Notes: generated by a model not told the origin, from the sequence alone. Positions 7,139 through 15,017 are shown, counted from the first letter of the stretch. The stretch is DNA of 28,025 bases from Verrucomicrobiota bacterium (GCA_026398285.1 JAPLTI010000240.1:1-28025), one strand, 5' to 3'. Translations and numbers: made by a program.

Positions 7139-7162
7139 CATCCTCCAGCATGGCCGTGGATA
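7139..7162 (+). repeat. Left direct repeat flanking the hipBA-type module
   Basis: This 24-bp stretch matches 8881-8904 at 20 of 24 positions. The core CAGCATGGCCGT is identical and all four differences are transitions. It lies just upstream of the AT-rich hipB promoter region. Confidence 0.55.
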
Positions 7163-7209
7163 GATGAAAATGCGGGTTGTAAATTTTTTTTAACAGATTT
7201 AAAGTTTTA

Positions 7210-7256
7210 TATATTGATCCTTAAAAATTATAAAATTTAGTGTATTGATTCTTAAA
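7210..7256 (+). promoter_or_regulatory. Direct repeats in the AT-rich hipB upstream region (candidate operator)
   Basis: Two copies of a 16-bp motif, TATATTGATCCTTAAA (7210-7225) and TGTATTGATTCTTAAA (7241-7256), lie 31 bp apart. That is three helical turns, on the same face of the DNA. The second copy runs into the hipB ATG. HipB-type antitoxins autoregulate by binding repeats in their promoter, so this is a reasonable operator candidate. No Shine-Dalgarno is seen before the start. Confidence 0.45.
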
Positions 7257-7588
7257 TGAGATCAGCTTTTCACGACGTTCTGCCATCCAGTCTGAGGCGC
7301 TCGTTATCCAAATTCGGTGTCGATTTGGCGACAGCCCGTCGCAAGCGGCGCTTGACGGTTGCGATGATGGCTGAGCGTGTCGGCGTCGCGAAGGGCACCT
7401 ATGCGCGAATGGAAAAGGGAGATCCAGCCGTTTCGATGGGAGCGTATGCCATGGCGCTTAACGTATTGGGATTTGGTGAAAGCTTCGGTGATCTAGCTGA
7501 TATGCGGAGTGACGAACACGGGCTGATTTTGGATGAAGAGCGGTTGCCCAAGCGCGTTCGAATCAAGAAAACTCAGTCGGCCTTATGA
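7256..7588 (+). CDS. HipB-like XRE-family antitoxin / transcriptional regulator
   Basis: This 110-residue protein has a helix-turn-helix of the XRE/Cro type from about residue 22 to 75 (LATARRKRRLTVAMMAERVGV, then KGTYARMEKGDPAVSMGAYAMALNVLG). Its C-terminal tail is basic (KRVRIKKTQ). Its stop overlaps the start of the HipA-like kinase gene by ATGA, the usual antitoxin-toxin coupling. It probably neutralises the kinase and represses the operon through the AT-rich upstream region with its two direct repeats. The start is inferred: the ATG at 7256 is the first in frame, and a leaderless or shorter product beginning at an internal Met is possible. Confidence is high for the HTH family and good for the antitoxin role. 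Confidence 0.85.
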   Translation: MRSAFHDVLPSSLRRSLSKFGVDLATARRKRRLTVAMMAERVGVAKGTYARMEKGDPAVSMGAYAMALNVLGFGESFGDLADMRSDEHGLILDEERLPKRVRIKKTQSAL

Positions 7589-8868
7589 AACGGACGATTT
7601 CGGTTTTTCTGGGAAACGAGGCGCGGCGCGTGGGGACTTTGCATTACGATGTGGCGGGATCCCGCGAACGCTCGGCTTTTTCTTATGAGGATTCCTGGAT
7701 CAAGGCGCAGGATCGTTTCGCGTTGGATCCTGTTTTGCAGTTGGTGTCTGGGCCGCAGTTTCATCGCAAATCCAAAGATGGTTCGGTCTTTTGTGCGGCG
7801 ATTGCTGATACGGAGCCTGATGGCTGGGCCAAGCGGGTAATTCTCCGCGATCATGCCAAGCGTCGGCAAGTGGCTCGTAAATCCGGCAAGGAAACAGAAC
7901 GCGTGTATCTCAACGAGTTGGATTTTATTCTTTTGGTCGATGACTCAAGTCGTGTCGGCGCGTTGCGCTTTCAAGATGAGCAGGGCGTTTTTTGTCGCGC
8001 TTCAGAAACAGGGCGTCGGACAGCTCCGCCGCTTGTAGAGCTTGGACACTTGCTGGCCGCGACGCGCGCCGTGGAAACCGAATCCGAAACGGCCGCTGAT
8101 CTCGCATATCTGCTGGGGCGAGGCACCTCGCTTGGTGGTATGCGGCCTAAATGCACTGTAGTCGATGATGACGGAATGTTGGCTATCGGAAAGTTTCCCA
8201 GCGTCACGGATGAGCGGGCTGTAACGAAGGGAGAGGTGTTGGCCATGACGCTCGCCAAGGCAGCAGGGATAAGGGCGGCAGACGCCCGTCTGGTTACAAG
8301 TGATGGGCTCCCGGTTGCTTTGATTCGCCGTTTCGATCGCACCTCTGATGATCGGCGACTCATGTATGTTTCTGCAGCAACTCTTCTCGGGGCGGAATCA
8401 AGCGATCCCAAGGAACATTTCTACACAGAGATCGTTGATGCCATTCGTATGCATGGATTCGATGCACAATCGGACATTGAGGAACTCTGGCGGCGCATCG
8501 CATTTTCCATTCTGATCACCAATGTGGACGACCACCTGCGGAATCATGGGTTTTTGCACGCAAGCCATGGGCAATGGCGGTTGGCACCTGCATTTGACAT
8601 CAATCCGTTTCCTGAACGGGCAAGAGAACTCAAGACTTGGATTTCAGAGGAAACCGGTCCGGATGCCACTATCGATGCGCTTTTTTCAGTCAGAGCTTAC
8701 TTCCGCATCACGCCGCAGCGGGCCAAGGAAATTTTAGGTGAAGTCGAAAATGCTGTCGCAAAATGGCGCGAAACAGGTCGGCGTCTTGGAATGACGAATC
8801 GTGAACTGGATTCGTTCGAGGATGCCTTCGAGCACGAAGATCGGCAGGAGGCAAGGAAGGCCTCCTAA
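7585..8868 (+). CDS. HipA-like serine/threonine kinase toxin
   Basis: This 427-residue protein is of usual HipA-family size. The N-terminal HipA_N part (RVGTLHYDVAG, with SRERSAFSYEDSWI) is followed by IADTEPDGWAKRVI and a P-loop-like TSLGGMRPK at residues 181-189. The ATP-binding lysine is in IGKFPS (Lys203). The catalytic loop is NVDDHLRNHGF (313-323), and the metal-binding Asp is in APAFDINP (Asp338). HipA kinases phosphorylate translation factors, classically glutamyl-tRNA synthetase, and halt growth; the target here is unknown. All catalytic residues I can check are present, so the toxin looks intact. It is coupled to the antitoxin by a 4-bp overlap, and the module is bracketed by direct repeats, suggesting acquisition. 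Confidence 0.9.
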   Translation: MKRTISVFLGNEARRVGTLHYDVAGSRERSAFSYEDSWIKAQDRFALDPVLQLVSGPQFHRKSKDGSVFCAAIADTEPDGWAKRVILRDHAKRRQVARKSGKETERVYLNELDFILLVDDSSRVGALRFQDEQGVFCRASETGRRTAPPLVELGHLLAATRAVETESETAADLAYLLGRGTSLGGMRPKCTVVDDDGMLAIGKFPSVTDERAVTKGEVLAMTLAKAAGIRAADARLVTSDGLPVALIRRFDRTSDDRRLMYVSAATLLGAESSDPKEHFYTEIVDAIRMHGFDAQSDIEELWRRIAFSILITNVDDHLRNHGFLHASHGQWRLAPAFDINPFPERARELKTWISEETGPDATIDALFSVRAYFRITPQRAKEILGEVENAVAKWRETGRRLGMTNRELDSFEDAFEHEDRQEARKAS

Positions 8869-8880
8869 ATCTCGGAGGGG

Positions 8881-8904
8881 CACCCTTCAGCATGGCCGTA
8901 GACA
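8881..8904 (+). repeat. Right direct repeat flanking the hipBA-type module
   Basis: This is the partner of the repeat at 7139-7162 (20 of 24 identical, all four differences transitions). It sits 12 bp after the hipA stop and 12 bp before the galM stop. Confidence 0.55.
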
Positions 8905-8916
8905 ATCTCTGGCGGC

Positions 8917-9972
8917 CTACTCTTCAAACGAAAATGCATAGACCGTCTTGTGGTCATATCGGTCTCCGGGGCGAAGGATGATGTCGCCGAGTGCGGGTGT
9001 GTGGACAGCGCCGGGGCAGCCTTGGCATTCGAGGCAGAGGCCGGCGTGTTTGATATAGGGGACGCCGGATTTTCCAAGGAGCGTGCCATCAAGGATCGCT
9101 GCGCTGTAGATCTGCACGGTTTCTTGCGTGGTGAGGGTGGTCATGGTGAGACCACTGGCCGGATGCCTTAAAATAGCGGTTCGCACGAGTTCGCCTTTGC
9201 TGGAACGCCGGATGAAGTGGTTGTCGCCATGGTTGTTCAAAAGCACGGGAATCGCGTCGCCCAAGCGGCGGGGATGGTTAAAATCATTCACCTCTTGGGT
9301 CACAGGTGCTCGATGGCCAAGCAATGTCATCGACTCATCGGTGGATGCGATTTCGTCGGAGAAAACCTGCAGCACTTGGTCCTCAATGGTGCCGCTGCCT
9401 TCGCCCGCGAGGTTGAAATACGAGTGGTTCGTGAGGCTCAGCGGTGTGGCTTGGTCGGTCTCGGCTTCGTAGCGGATCACGAGTTCGTTTTTTTGAGTGA
9501 CCGCATAAGTCACCGTTACTCGCACATTGCCGGGGTAGCCCTCATCGCCGTCCGGGCTAAGATAACTGAGACGCAGCACGGCTTCATCGGTGCTTGAGGA
9601 GGGTTCGGCTTGCCAGAGTTGTTTATCAAAGCCCGATGGGCCGCCATGGAGATGATTAGAAGCGTCATTGGCGGCGAGCGGGTATTCGCGGCCATCGAGT
9701 TGGAATTTCGCCCCGCTGATCCGCCCTGCGACGCGACCGACGAGGGTTCCAAAATAGGGATGAGGACTGAGATATCCCTCGAGATTAGTGAACCCCAACA
9801 CGACATCGACCTCGGACTGATCGGGGCGCATCACCCGAATCGCCGTGACGATGCCTCCGTAGTTTGTGATGTCGCACGCAAGGCCACATCCATTCGAGAG
9901 GGTGAACAAATCGGCTTGGCGTCCATCGGGCAGATTGCCGAAGGGGTGGTGTGTTACGGAGCTGTTAGACAT
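8917..9972 (-). CDS. galM: Aldose 1-epimerase (mutarotase)
   Basis: Galactose mutarotase interconverts alpha and beta anomers of aldoses in the cytoplasm. This 351-residue protein shows the family blocks in order: LSNGCGLACDITNYGGIV, LGFTNLEGY, GRVAGRISGAKF, NHLHGGPSGFDKQLW, SYLSPDGDEGYPGN, the TPLSLTNHSYFNLAG block with the catalytic His, and LCLECQGCPGAVHTP with the catalytic Glu. The ATG at 9972 starts 8 bp after the stop of the dehydrogenase gene, so the two are surely co-transcribed. A longer reading frame upstream is overlap with that gene. The right direct repeat of the hipBA module lies just past the stop. The context suggests a sugar or sugar-acid catabolic operon, but no transporter or kinase is visible to fix the substrate. 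Confidence 0.93.
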   Translation of the reverse strand: MSNSSVTHHPFGNLPDGRQADLFTLSNGCGLACDITNYGGIVTAIRVMRPDQSEVDVVLGFTNLEGYLSPHPYFGTLVGRVAGRISGAKFQLDGREYPLAANDASNHLHGGPSGFDKQLWQAEPSSSTDEAVLRLSYLSPDGDEGYPGNVRVTVTYAVTQKNELVIRYEAETDQATPLSLTNHSYFNLAGEGSGTIEDQVLQVFSDEIASTDESMTLLGHRAPVTQEVNDFNHPRRLGDAIPVLLNNHGDNHFIRRSSKGELVRTAILRHPASGLTMTTLTTQETVQIYSAAILDGTLLGKSGVPYIKHAGLCLECQGCPGAVHTPALGDIILRPGDRYDHKTVYAFSFEE

Positions 9973-9980
9973 TGCCGCTC

Positions 9981-10868
9981 TCATTTCTTGCCTCGGCTGG
10001 GGAATGTGAGCTCTGCGATGCCGGATTTGTCGAGGTCGCCGAATCCTTCGGCAACCATGCGGTCGAATTGCTTCTTGGTAGCCTCGGCGAGCGGGAGATT
10101 GAGGCCTTTTTCCTGGGCGAGGGTGAGCGCGATGCCGCTGTCCTTCGCAGCGTGGGCGCCGGAGAAGAAGCACGAGTGGTCGCGGTTTTGCATATCCTCT
10201 CCATCGGTTTTGAGAACTTGAGAGTTAGCGCCAGTCTGGGAAAAAACCTCGCGCAGCATCGTGAGATCAAGTCCGAGGGAGGCTCCGAGCCCCAGGCCTT
10301 CGGCGAGTCCGGCGGTATTGATATTCATTACCATGTTCACGAGCGCTTTCACTTGCGCGGCTTCCCCCGAAGCACCGATGTGGCGCAGGGAAATGCTAAG
10401 GTCTTTGAGAATCGGTTCGGCGCGCCGGAAAGCTGCATCCGCGCCTCCGGTCATGAGATAAAGTGTTCCCTCGCGGGCTTGGGTGATGCTCGAGGCCATG
10501 CAGGCTTCGAGGGATTCCGCTCCGGCCTTGTGTGCGAGGGCCTCGACATCGAGGTGGACCTGCGGCGAGACGGTGGCGCAGTTGATGAAAAGTTTGCCCT
10601 TGGCTCCCAGTAGGAGGCTGTCGCCCTGTTCGGCGAAAATCGTGCGCATCGCCTTGTCATCGGTCACGACCGTGATGATCACGCTGGCGAGTTCATTCAC
10701 ACGGGCCAGCGTTTGCGCAGCCTCGGCTCCAATCTCGGCGCCCAACTCCACAGCGAGTGGAGTGTGACTATCGTAGACAGCGGTAACTTGGTATCCTTGA
10801 TCTTTGAGGCGGCGGGCCATGTTGGCACCCATGCGGCCGACTCCAACGAATGCGATGGTTTCATTCAT
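9981..10868 (-). CDS. 3-hydroxyisobutyrate dehydrogenase-family NAD(P)-dependent oxidoreductase
   Basis: This 295-residue beta-hydroxyacid dehydrogenase has the N-terminal dinucleotide motif GVGRMG (residues 9-14) and FINCATVSP around 94-102. The catalytic lysine is in QVKALVNMVMN (Lys174), within the all-alpha C-terminal domain. Family members oxidise short beta-hydroxyacids or reduce semialdehydes. The usual substrate-loop DAPVSGG is replaced by EACMASSITQAREGTLYLMTGG, which places it away from classical MmsB/GarR and leaves the substrate open. It lies 6 bp downstream of the HTH-MBL fusion gene and 8 bp upstream of galM on the same strand. With those neighbours it may act on a hydroxyacid from sugar breakdown, which is an inference. 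Confidence 0.85.
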   Translation of the reverse strand: MNETIAFVGVGRMGANMARRLKDQGYQVTAVYDSHTPLAVELGAEIGAEAAQTLARVNELASVIITVVTDDKAMRTIFAEQGDSLLLGAKGKLFINCATVSPQVHLDVEALAHKAGAESLEACMASSITQAREGTLYLMTGGADAAFRRAEPILKDLSISLRHIGASGEAAQVKALVNMVMNINTAGLAEGLGLGASLGLDLTMLREVFSQTGANSQVLKTDGEDMQNRDHSCFFSGAHAAKDSGIALTLAQEKGLNLPLAEATKKQFDRMVAEGFGDLDKSGIAELTFPSRGKK

Positions 10869-10874
10869 AAATTT

Positions 10875-11714
10875 TTAAGCGGCGAAGAAGGGATTGGCGT
10901 GCTTCTGCTCGCCGACGGTGGTGAGCGGACCATGGCCAGGGCAGATGATGGTTGAGTCGGGAAGGGTGAGAACCTGTTCGCGGTTGTTGCGCACGGCATC
11001 GGCGTAGGAAATCATGCCTCCGCCCATGGAACCTGCGAACATCGAATCACCCACCACTGCCACAGGCTTCGAGAGTCCTTGGATGAAATAAGTCACCCCG
11101 CCCGCCGCATGTCCACTGGTGAGGCGCGTTTCGACGGTCAGCTCGCCGATTTGAAAAGCTCGTCCGGCGTGGAACAAATCGGCTCCGGCAAGTGGCTCCT
11201 TCTCGCACACCCATGCATGCGCGCCGGTCTTCTCGATCAAGCGATCCAAGTCAAAAACATGGTCGGTATGGATGTGGGTAATGAAAATTTGTTTCACCTT
11301 CAACCCGTGGCTTGCGGCACAATCCAGCATTGGCTGACCATCAGCTCCGGTGTCAAAAAACGCTGCCTCCTTCGTTGAGGGATCCCATACGAGGAAGGAA
11401 TTCACCGTCATGTCATCGAATAAGGAGTTGAAGCACGTCATGCCCTCCATGTCCTCGACAGGTTCCGGTTTGTAGCGCGACTCCGCCAAGGCGAAAAGGG
11501 CATCAGCTCCCAGTCCGAGAGCTGAAGCTACTTTGGGGAGTGCCACCTCATCCACCATGCCGGCTTTCAGATTTTCTATTTCGGCAATCGTCGCGCCCGA
11601 CCGCGTGGCAAGTGCCTCATTGGTGAAACCAAGCCCGCGCTGGGCTTTGGCGATGATATCAGTAAAATTGTCTTCCAGTGGAGTGCTGAGCGGCATGGTT
11701 GAGATTTTTCTCAT
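10875..11714 (-). CDS. Fusion of an XRE-type helix-turn-helix domain and a metallo-beta-lactamase-fold hydrolase
   Basis: This 279-residue protein has two parts. Residues about 13-75 resemble an XRE-like HTH (FTDIIAKAQRGLGFTNEALA, then TIAEIENLKAG and VALPKVASALGLG). Residues about 85-279 form a metallo-beta-lactamase hydrolase: THIHTDH at 146-152, His202 in TSGHAAGG, Asp223 in VVGDSMFAGS, and His261 in CPGHGP. The metal ligands therefore look complete, as in glyoxalase-II-like enzymes that cleave thioesters. The combination could be a substrate-sensing enzyme or an enzyme with a structural HTH remnant. An alternative start is the ATG at 11696. It heads the operon with the dehydrogenase and galM, at 6- and 8-bp spacings. 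Confidence 0.85.
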   Translation of the reverse strand: MRKISTMPLSTPLEDNFTDIIAKAQRGLGFTNEALATRSGATIAEIENLKAGMVDEVALPKVASALGLGADALFALAESRYKPEPVEDMEGMTCFNSLFDDMTVNSFLVWDPSTKEAAFFDTGADGQPMLDCAASHGLKVKQIFITHIHTDHVFDLDRLIEKTGAHAWVCEKEPLAGADLFHAGRAFQIGELTVETRLTSGHAAGGVTYFIQGLSKPVAVVGDSMFAGSMGGGMISYADAVRNNREQVLTLPDSTIICPGHGPLTTVGEQKHANPFFAA

Positions 11715-11828
11715 TTTGTTTCAAAGGAGAAGCCTCAAATAGCTCCAAGCAGAAGACCGCATTCAATAAAACGGCACACAAAAGGGCCATGTCGGTCAGT
11801 TCGAATATTGATTTTTGGCTGTAATCAG

Positions 11829-12053
11829 ATGATCTATACCTTGATGACTGCCTCAGATCTTATCACCATTGATCCCGACGTTCTTGGAGGAACACCTGTT
11901 TTTAAGGGGACAAGGGTTCCTGTTAAGTCCCTTTTTGAATATCTTGAGAGGGATTATTCTTTGGCCGAGTTCTTGGAATGCTTCCCATCCGTTACCAAAG
12001 CGATGGCCTCCAAAGTTCTGGAACGATCAGAAGCCGCCTTGTTCGCCGCGTGA
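11829..12053 (+). CDS. DUF433-family antitoxin-like protein
   Basis: About 74 residues from the ATG at 11829; the ATG at 11844 gives 69. The sequence ITIDPDVLGGTPVFKGTRVPV followed by LFEYLERDYSLAEFLECFP is the typical DUF433 pattern, a small HTH-containing family usually paired with a PIN-like DUF5615 toxin. The stop overlaps the GTG of the next gene (GTGA), confirming the pairing. The pair is noticeably more AT-rich than most neighbours, as for many acquired toxin-antitoxin units. It probably binds the toxin and its own promoter, but no operator repeat is evident in the short upstream region. Confidence 0.85.
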   Translation: MIYTLMTASDLITIDPDVLGGTPVFKGTRVPVKSLFEYLERDYSLAEFLECFPSVTKAMASKVLERSEAALFAA

Positions 12054-12367
12054 AGATTCTGCTCGATGAGTGCGTGCCTTGGCCCTTGGCTAAATTACTC
12101 GAAGGCCATGTTTGTTCGAATCCTTACAAACAAGGGTGGAGTAGCTTAAAAAACGGAGAGTTGTTAAGATTGGCTGAGGCCGAGTTTGATGTTTTTGTGA
12201 CTTCAGATCAAAACTTACGATACCAGCAAAATCTAACGGGTCGGAGGATTGCTATTTTTGAGCTTTCAACAAACGACTGGCATGCAATTCATGCGGATGT
12301 AGAAAGTATAAAGATTACTCTTAATGCGATAAACGCAGGAGATTTCATAAATTTTTCGGTGGCGTGA
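12050..12367 (+). CDS. DUF5615 PIN-like toxin candidate
   Basis: This 105-residue protein starts at a GTG that overlaps the DUF433 stop. It begins KILLDECVPWPLAKLL, the first acidic strand of the DUF5615 PIN-like fold. It continues with SNPYKQGWSSLKNGELLRLAEAEFDVFVTSDQNLRYQQNL, where the FVTSDQNL block carries the second acidic site. VapC-type PIN proteins are RNases; whether DUF5615 proteins cleave RNA is less established. The sequence is complete and not obviously damaged. Upstream in-frame codons exist back to 11978, but they lie inside the antitoxin gene in another frame. It is convergent with the large oxygenase fusion gene, with about 200 bp between them that show nothing I can support. 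Confidence 0.83.
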   Translation: MKILLDECVPWPLAKLLEGHVCSNPYKQGWSSLKNGELLRLAEAEFDVFVTSDQNLRYQQNLTGRRIAIFELSTNDWHAIHADVESIKITLNAINAGDFINFSVA

Positions 12368-12573
12368 AATTCATCGCTCCAAACTCGATTGCTCGAGCAT
12401 TTATCGCTCGAGATGGGGTGAGGTCAGTACCGGAGTTAGTAGTCAGTCCCAGCGCCTTGATATTTGGAAATGTAGAAATCTTCTGCAAAAAGCGATGAGC
12501 ACACGCACGCGAGTGCTTTAGCAACTTGGATGATAATGCGTTAAGTCGATTTCAAAATTGATCTGATCGAAAC

Positions 12574-14868
12574 CTAAAACTCGTCGAAGGCGATGTCCTT
12601 TTTATCAACGCCCATGTCTTCCAGCATGGTGCGGGCGGCCTGGATCATGGGCTGCGGGCCGCAGAGGTAGTATTCGACGGCAGCGGGGTTTTTGTGTTGG
12701 CCGAGGTATTCGCGGCGGAGCACTTCGTGGATGAAGCCGGTGTGCGAGGTCCAATTGTCCTCTGGGAGCGGCTCGGATAGGGCGGTGTGGAATTGGAAGT
12801 TGGGGAATTTCCGCGCGAGATCCTCGAAGTAGTCTTGATAAAAAACCTCCTGCCTCGAGCGGGCTCCATACCAGAAGCTGACCTTGCGTCCGGTTTTTAG
12901 GGTGTCGAAGAGGTGCGAGAGGTGGGAGCGGAGCGGGGCCATGCCGGCGCCGCCGCCGAGGTAGACCATTTCGTTTTCGGTTTCCTTCACGAGGAAGTCG
13001 CCGAAGGGCCCGAAGGCCTTCACGGTGTCGCCGGGCTTGAGGTTCCAGACATACGAGGAACCCACACCGGCTTTGCAGTCCTGCCCGCGCGGAGGCGTGG
13101 CGATGCGGACATTGAAGCGGAGTTGCGTGTCTTTCTCGGGATTTGTCGCGAGCGAGTAATTCCGGCGAACCTCGGCGTGGTTCTCGGTGGCGTAGTCAAA
13201 GACATGGTTTGCCTTCCAGACGGCGTTGAATGGGTCGCGAACATTGAAGTTTTCGAACGAGATCTTCCCGTAGGCGGGGATGAACATTTGGATGTATTGG
13301 CCGGCCTGGTAGTTGAGCTTGGGCGTGTCGGGAAGCGGTTCGAGGACGACTTCTTTGATAAATGTGGAGACATTCTCGTTGCTCACGACGCGGAAGTTGT
13401 AGGCCGTGGCGGCTTGCTTTGCGCCTTCGCCACCGGCTTTGTAGACATTCATGAAAATCCGACCCTCGGTGACGCGGACCGGGTAGGTTTTGAGGGCGAT
13501 ACAGACCGGTGGACGCTGCGTCGAACCGTCGCGCATATCGAAGCGGCCATTGTGTTTCGGGCACTCGATGAGGTTGCCTTTCACCATGCCAGTGGCGAGG
13601 TGCGTGTTGCCGTGGGTGCAAATGCCATCAGTCGCGTGGTATTGGTCATCACCCGAGCGATAGACGGCATAAGTGTTGCCGCCGTAGTCGAAGCGCAGCA
13701 CATCCTCGCGCAGGAGCGCATCTGCAGGGGCGACTTCAATCCAACCCTCGGCATCGGCCATGCCGGTCGAGACGATAGTTTTTGCCGCCTCGTTTGCAGC
13801 CGAGCGCACGGTGGGTGTCGGGAGAACGCGCTTCACAAAATAGCCGGGGTCTTTGACCTGACGCAGAACGGCGGGAATGATTTCGCTCCACGCATGGAAA
13901 ATGCTGCGGTAGGGAGTCGGCATGTCGGGCTTCACGACCTCGTGGAGCTTCGGCAGGTTGTGATATGGCACCAACGGGAACATGTGGTGCTCCACATGGT
14001 AGTTCATGTTCCAATACAAAAACCGGTTGATTGGATTCATGTAAACCGTCCGGCAGTTCATGCGGTGGTCGAGCACATTTTCAGCAAGACCTGCGTGCTG
14101 GGTGAAGCCGTAGATCGGCATCATCCAAGCGCCGAGAAGGTTTGGTAGGCCGATGTAGAGGAGTGGCAGGATACTGCCGAAGTAGAAACACGCGGCGATC
14201 ACGGCGATGTAGATGGCGAGGTAGACTCGCGCCTTGAAATAAATCGTGGGACGCGCCGACTCGGGGATGTAGGTCGATTCTTCCGCATCCAGACTGCCTG
14301 CCGCGTGACGGAACACTTTTTTGAAATAGGCGATGGCGGCTGGGTAGCCGAGAAATGTCGTCAGGAAGCTTTTAATGCTCGCCGGGCGGGGAACGGCGAT
14401 TTCGGGGTCGCGTCCAACGACAATCGTGTCGCTGTGGTGACGGGTGTGGCTCCAGCGCCAGACCGTGCTCTCGCGCATGACCATGAACGAGGAAATCTCA
14501 TAAAGCGCATTGTTCAGCCAATCGCTCTTGAACGCGGTGCCGTGGCTCGACTCGTGCCAGCGTGAATCCGAGGTCGTGCCGTAAATCACCCAATACGCAA
14601 TGAAGGGAACCAACGCCCAGGCGCTCGGCCAGAGGAGGAATCCCGCATAGCCGAAAAGTCCGAGCAGGCCGAACCAGATGATCGTGTCGCGAATGGCGGG
14701 GCCATTTTTGCGCTCGAGCAATTGGCGCATGACATCACGCGGCACTGGGGATTGATACCACTCCGCTTCGGCAAGGCCTTTTTCGACGGCCAGTTTGGAA
14801 TTCACACCGACGAGACTGTAGTCACTCAGTTGATGGGGTTTTGAATCGGATTCGGCAACGGCGCTCAT
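12574..14868 (-). CDS. Three-part fusion: membrane fatty-acid desaturase/hydroxylase, Rieske ferredoxin, NqrF-type FAD/NAD reductase
   Basis: This protein has 764 residues from the ATG at 14868. Part one (about 1-370) is a membrane di-iron desaturase or hydroxylase with HESSH (105-109), HTRHH (141-145) and HVEHH (291-295), and hydrophobic segments between. Part two (about 375-475) is a Rieske [2Fe-2S] domain with CTHGNTHL (Cys417, His419) and CPKHNGRFD (Cys436, His439). Part three (about 490-764) matches the flavoprotein half of NqrF: RNYSLAT (569-575), NVRIATPP, GPFGDF, GGGAGMAPLRSH (638-649), SFWYGARS and CGPQP (736-740). Electrons can thus flow NADH-FAD-Rieske-di-iron in one chain. Separate MocD/MocE-like desaturase and Rieske proteins are known; here they are fused to a reductase. 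The substrate is unknown. It is divergent from the AraC regulator. No Shine-Dalgarno is seen. Confidence 0.92.
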   Translation of the reverse strand: MSAVAESDSKPHQLSDYSLVGVNSKLAVEKGLAEAEWYQSPVPRDVMRQLLERKNGPAIRDTIIWFGLLGLFGYAGFLLWPSAWALVPFIAYWVIYGTTSDSRWHESSHGTAFKSDWLNNALYEISSFMVMRESTVWRWSHTRHHSDTIVVGRDPEIAVPRPASIKSFLTTFLGYPAAIAYFKKVFRHAAGSLDAEESTYIPESARPTIYFKARVYLAIYIAVIAACFYFGSILPLLYIGLPNLLGAWMMPIYGFTQHAGLAENVLDHRMNCRTVYMNPINRFLYWNMNYHVEHHMFPLVPYHNLPKLHEVVKPDMPTPYRSIFHAWSEIIPAVLRQVKDPGYFVKRVLPTPTVRSAANEAAKTIVSTGMADAEGWIEVAPADALLREDVLRFDYGGNTYAVYRSGDDQYHATDGICTHGNTHLATGMVKGNLIECPKHNGRFDMRDGSTQRPPVCIALKTYPVRVTEGRIFMNVYKAGGEGAKQAATAYNFRVVSNENVSTFIKEVVLEPLPDTPKLNYQAGQYIQMFIPAYGKISFENFNVRDPFNAVWKANHVFDYATENHAEVRRNYSLATNPEKDTQLRFNVRIATPPRGQDCKAGVGSSYVWNLKPGDTVKAFGPFGDFLVKETENEMVYLGGGAGMAPLRSHLSHLFDTLKTGRKVSFWYGARSRQEVFYQDYFEDLARKFPNFQFHTALSEPLPEDNWTSHTGFIHEVLRREYLGQHKNPAAVEYYLCGPQPMIQAARTMLEDMGVDKKDIAFDEF

Positions 14869-14988
14869 GTTTTTTGGGGTGTTTGTTGTGTTTGGGATTT
14901 TATGGAGACGGGGAGGGGATTTGCGGCTCTTTGGGGAAGGCACAAATCCGCCTGTTTGGTTGATAAGACGATAGAGAAGGCGGCATAT

Positions 14989-15017
14989 TTGCCAATGGGC
15001 AGGAGTTCGTTAAATAT
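14989..15017 (+). promoter_or_regulatory. Candidate sigma-70-like promoter for the AraC-family gene
   Basis: TTGCCA at 14989-14994 and AAATAT at 15012-15017 are separated by 17 bp. This lies in the 206-bp space between the divergent oxygenase fusion and AraC-family genes, about 60 bp before the chosen start. It is a consensus match only. Confidence 0.3.

Noticed and set aside
8861..8878. Terminator after hipA (CCTCC...GGAGG)
   Set aside because: The 5-bp stem includes the stop codon and no T-run follows.
10875..11714. Classical XRE transcription factor
   Set aside because: Most of the protein is a complete metallo-beta-lactamase hydrolase, so it is called as a fusion enzyme.
12913..14148. 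Plus-strand open frame of about 411 codons inside the oxygenase fusion
   Set aside because: It is antisense to conserved His-box and Rieske coding sequence. Open frames of this kind arise from GC-biased codon use on the other strand.
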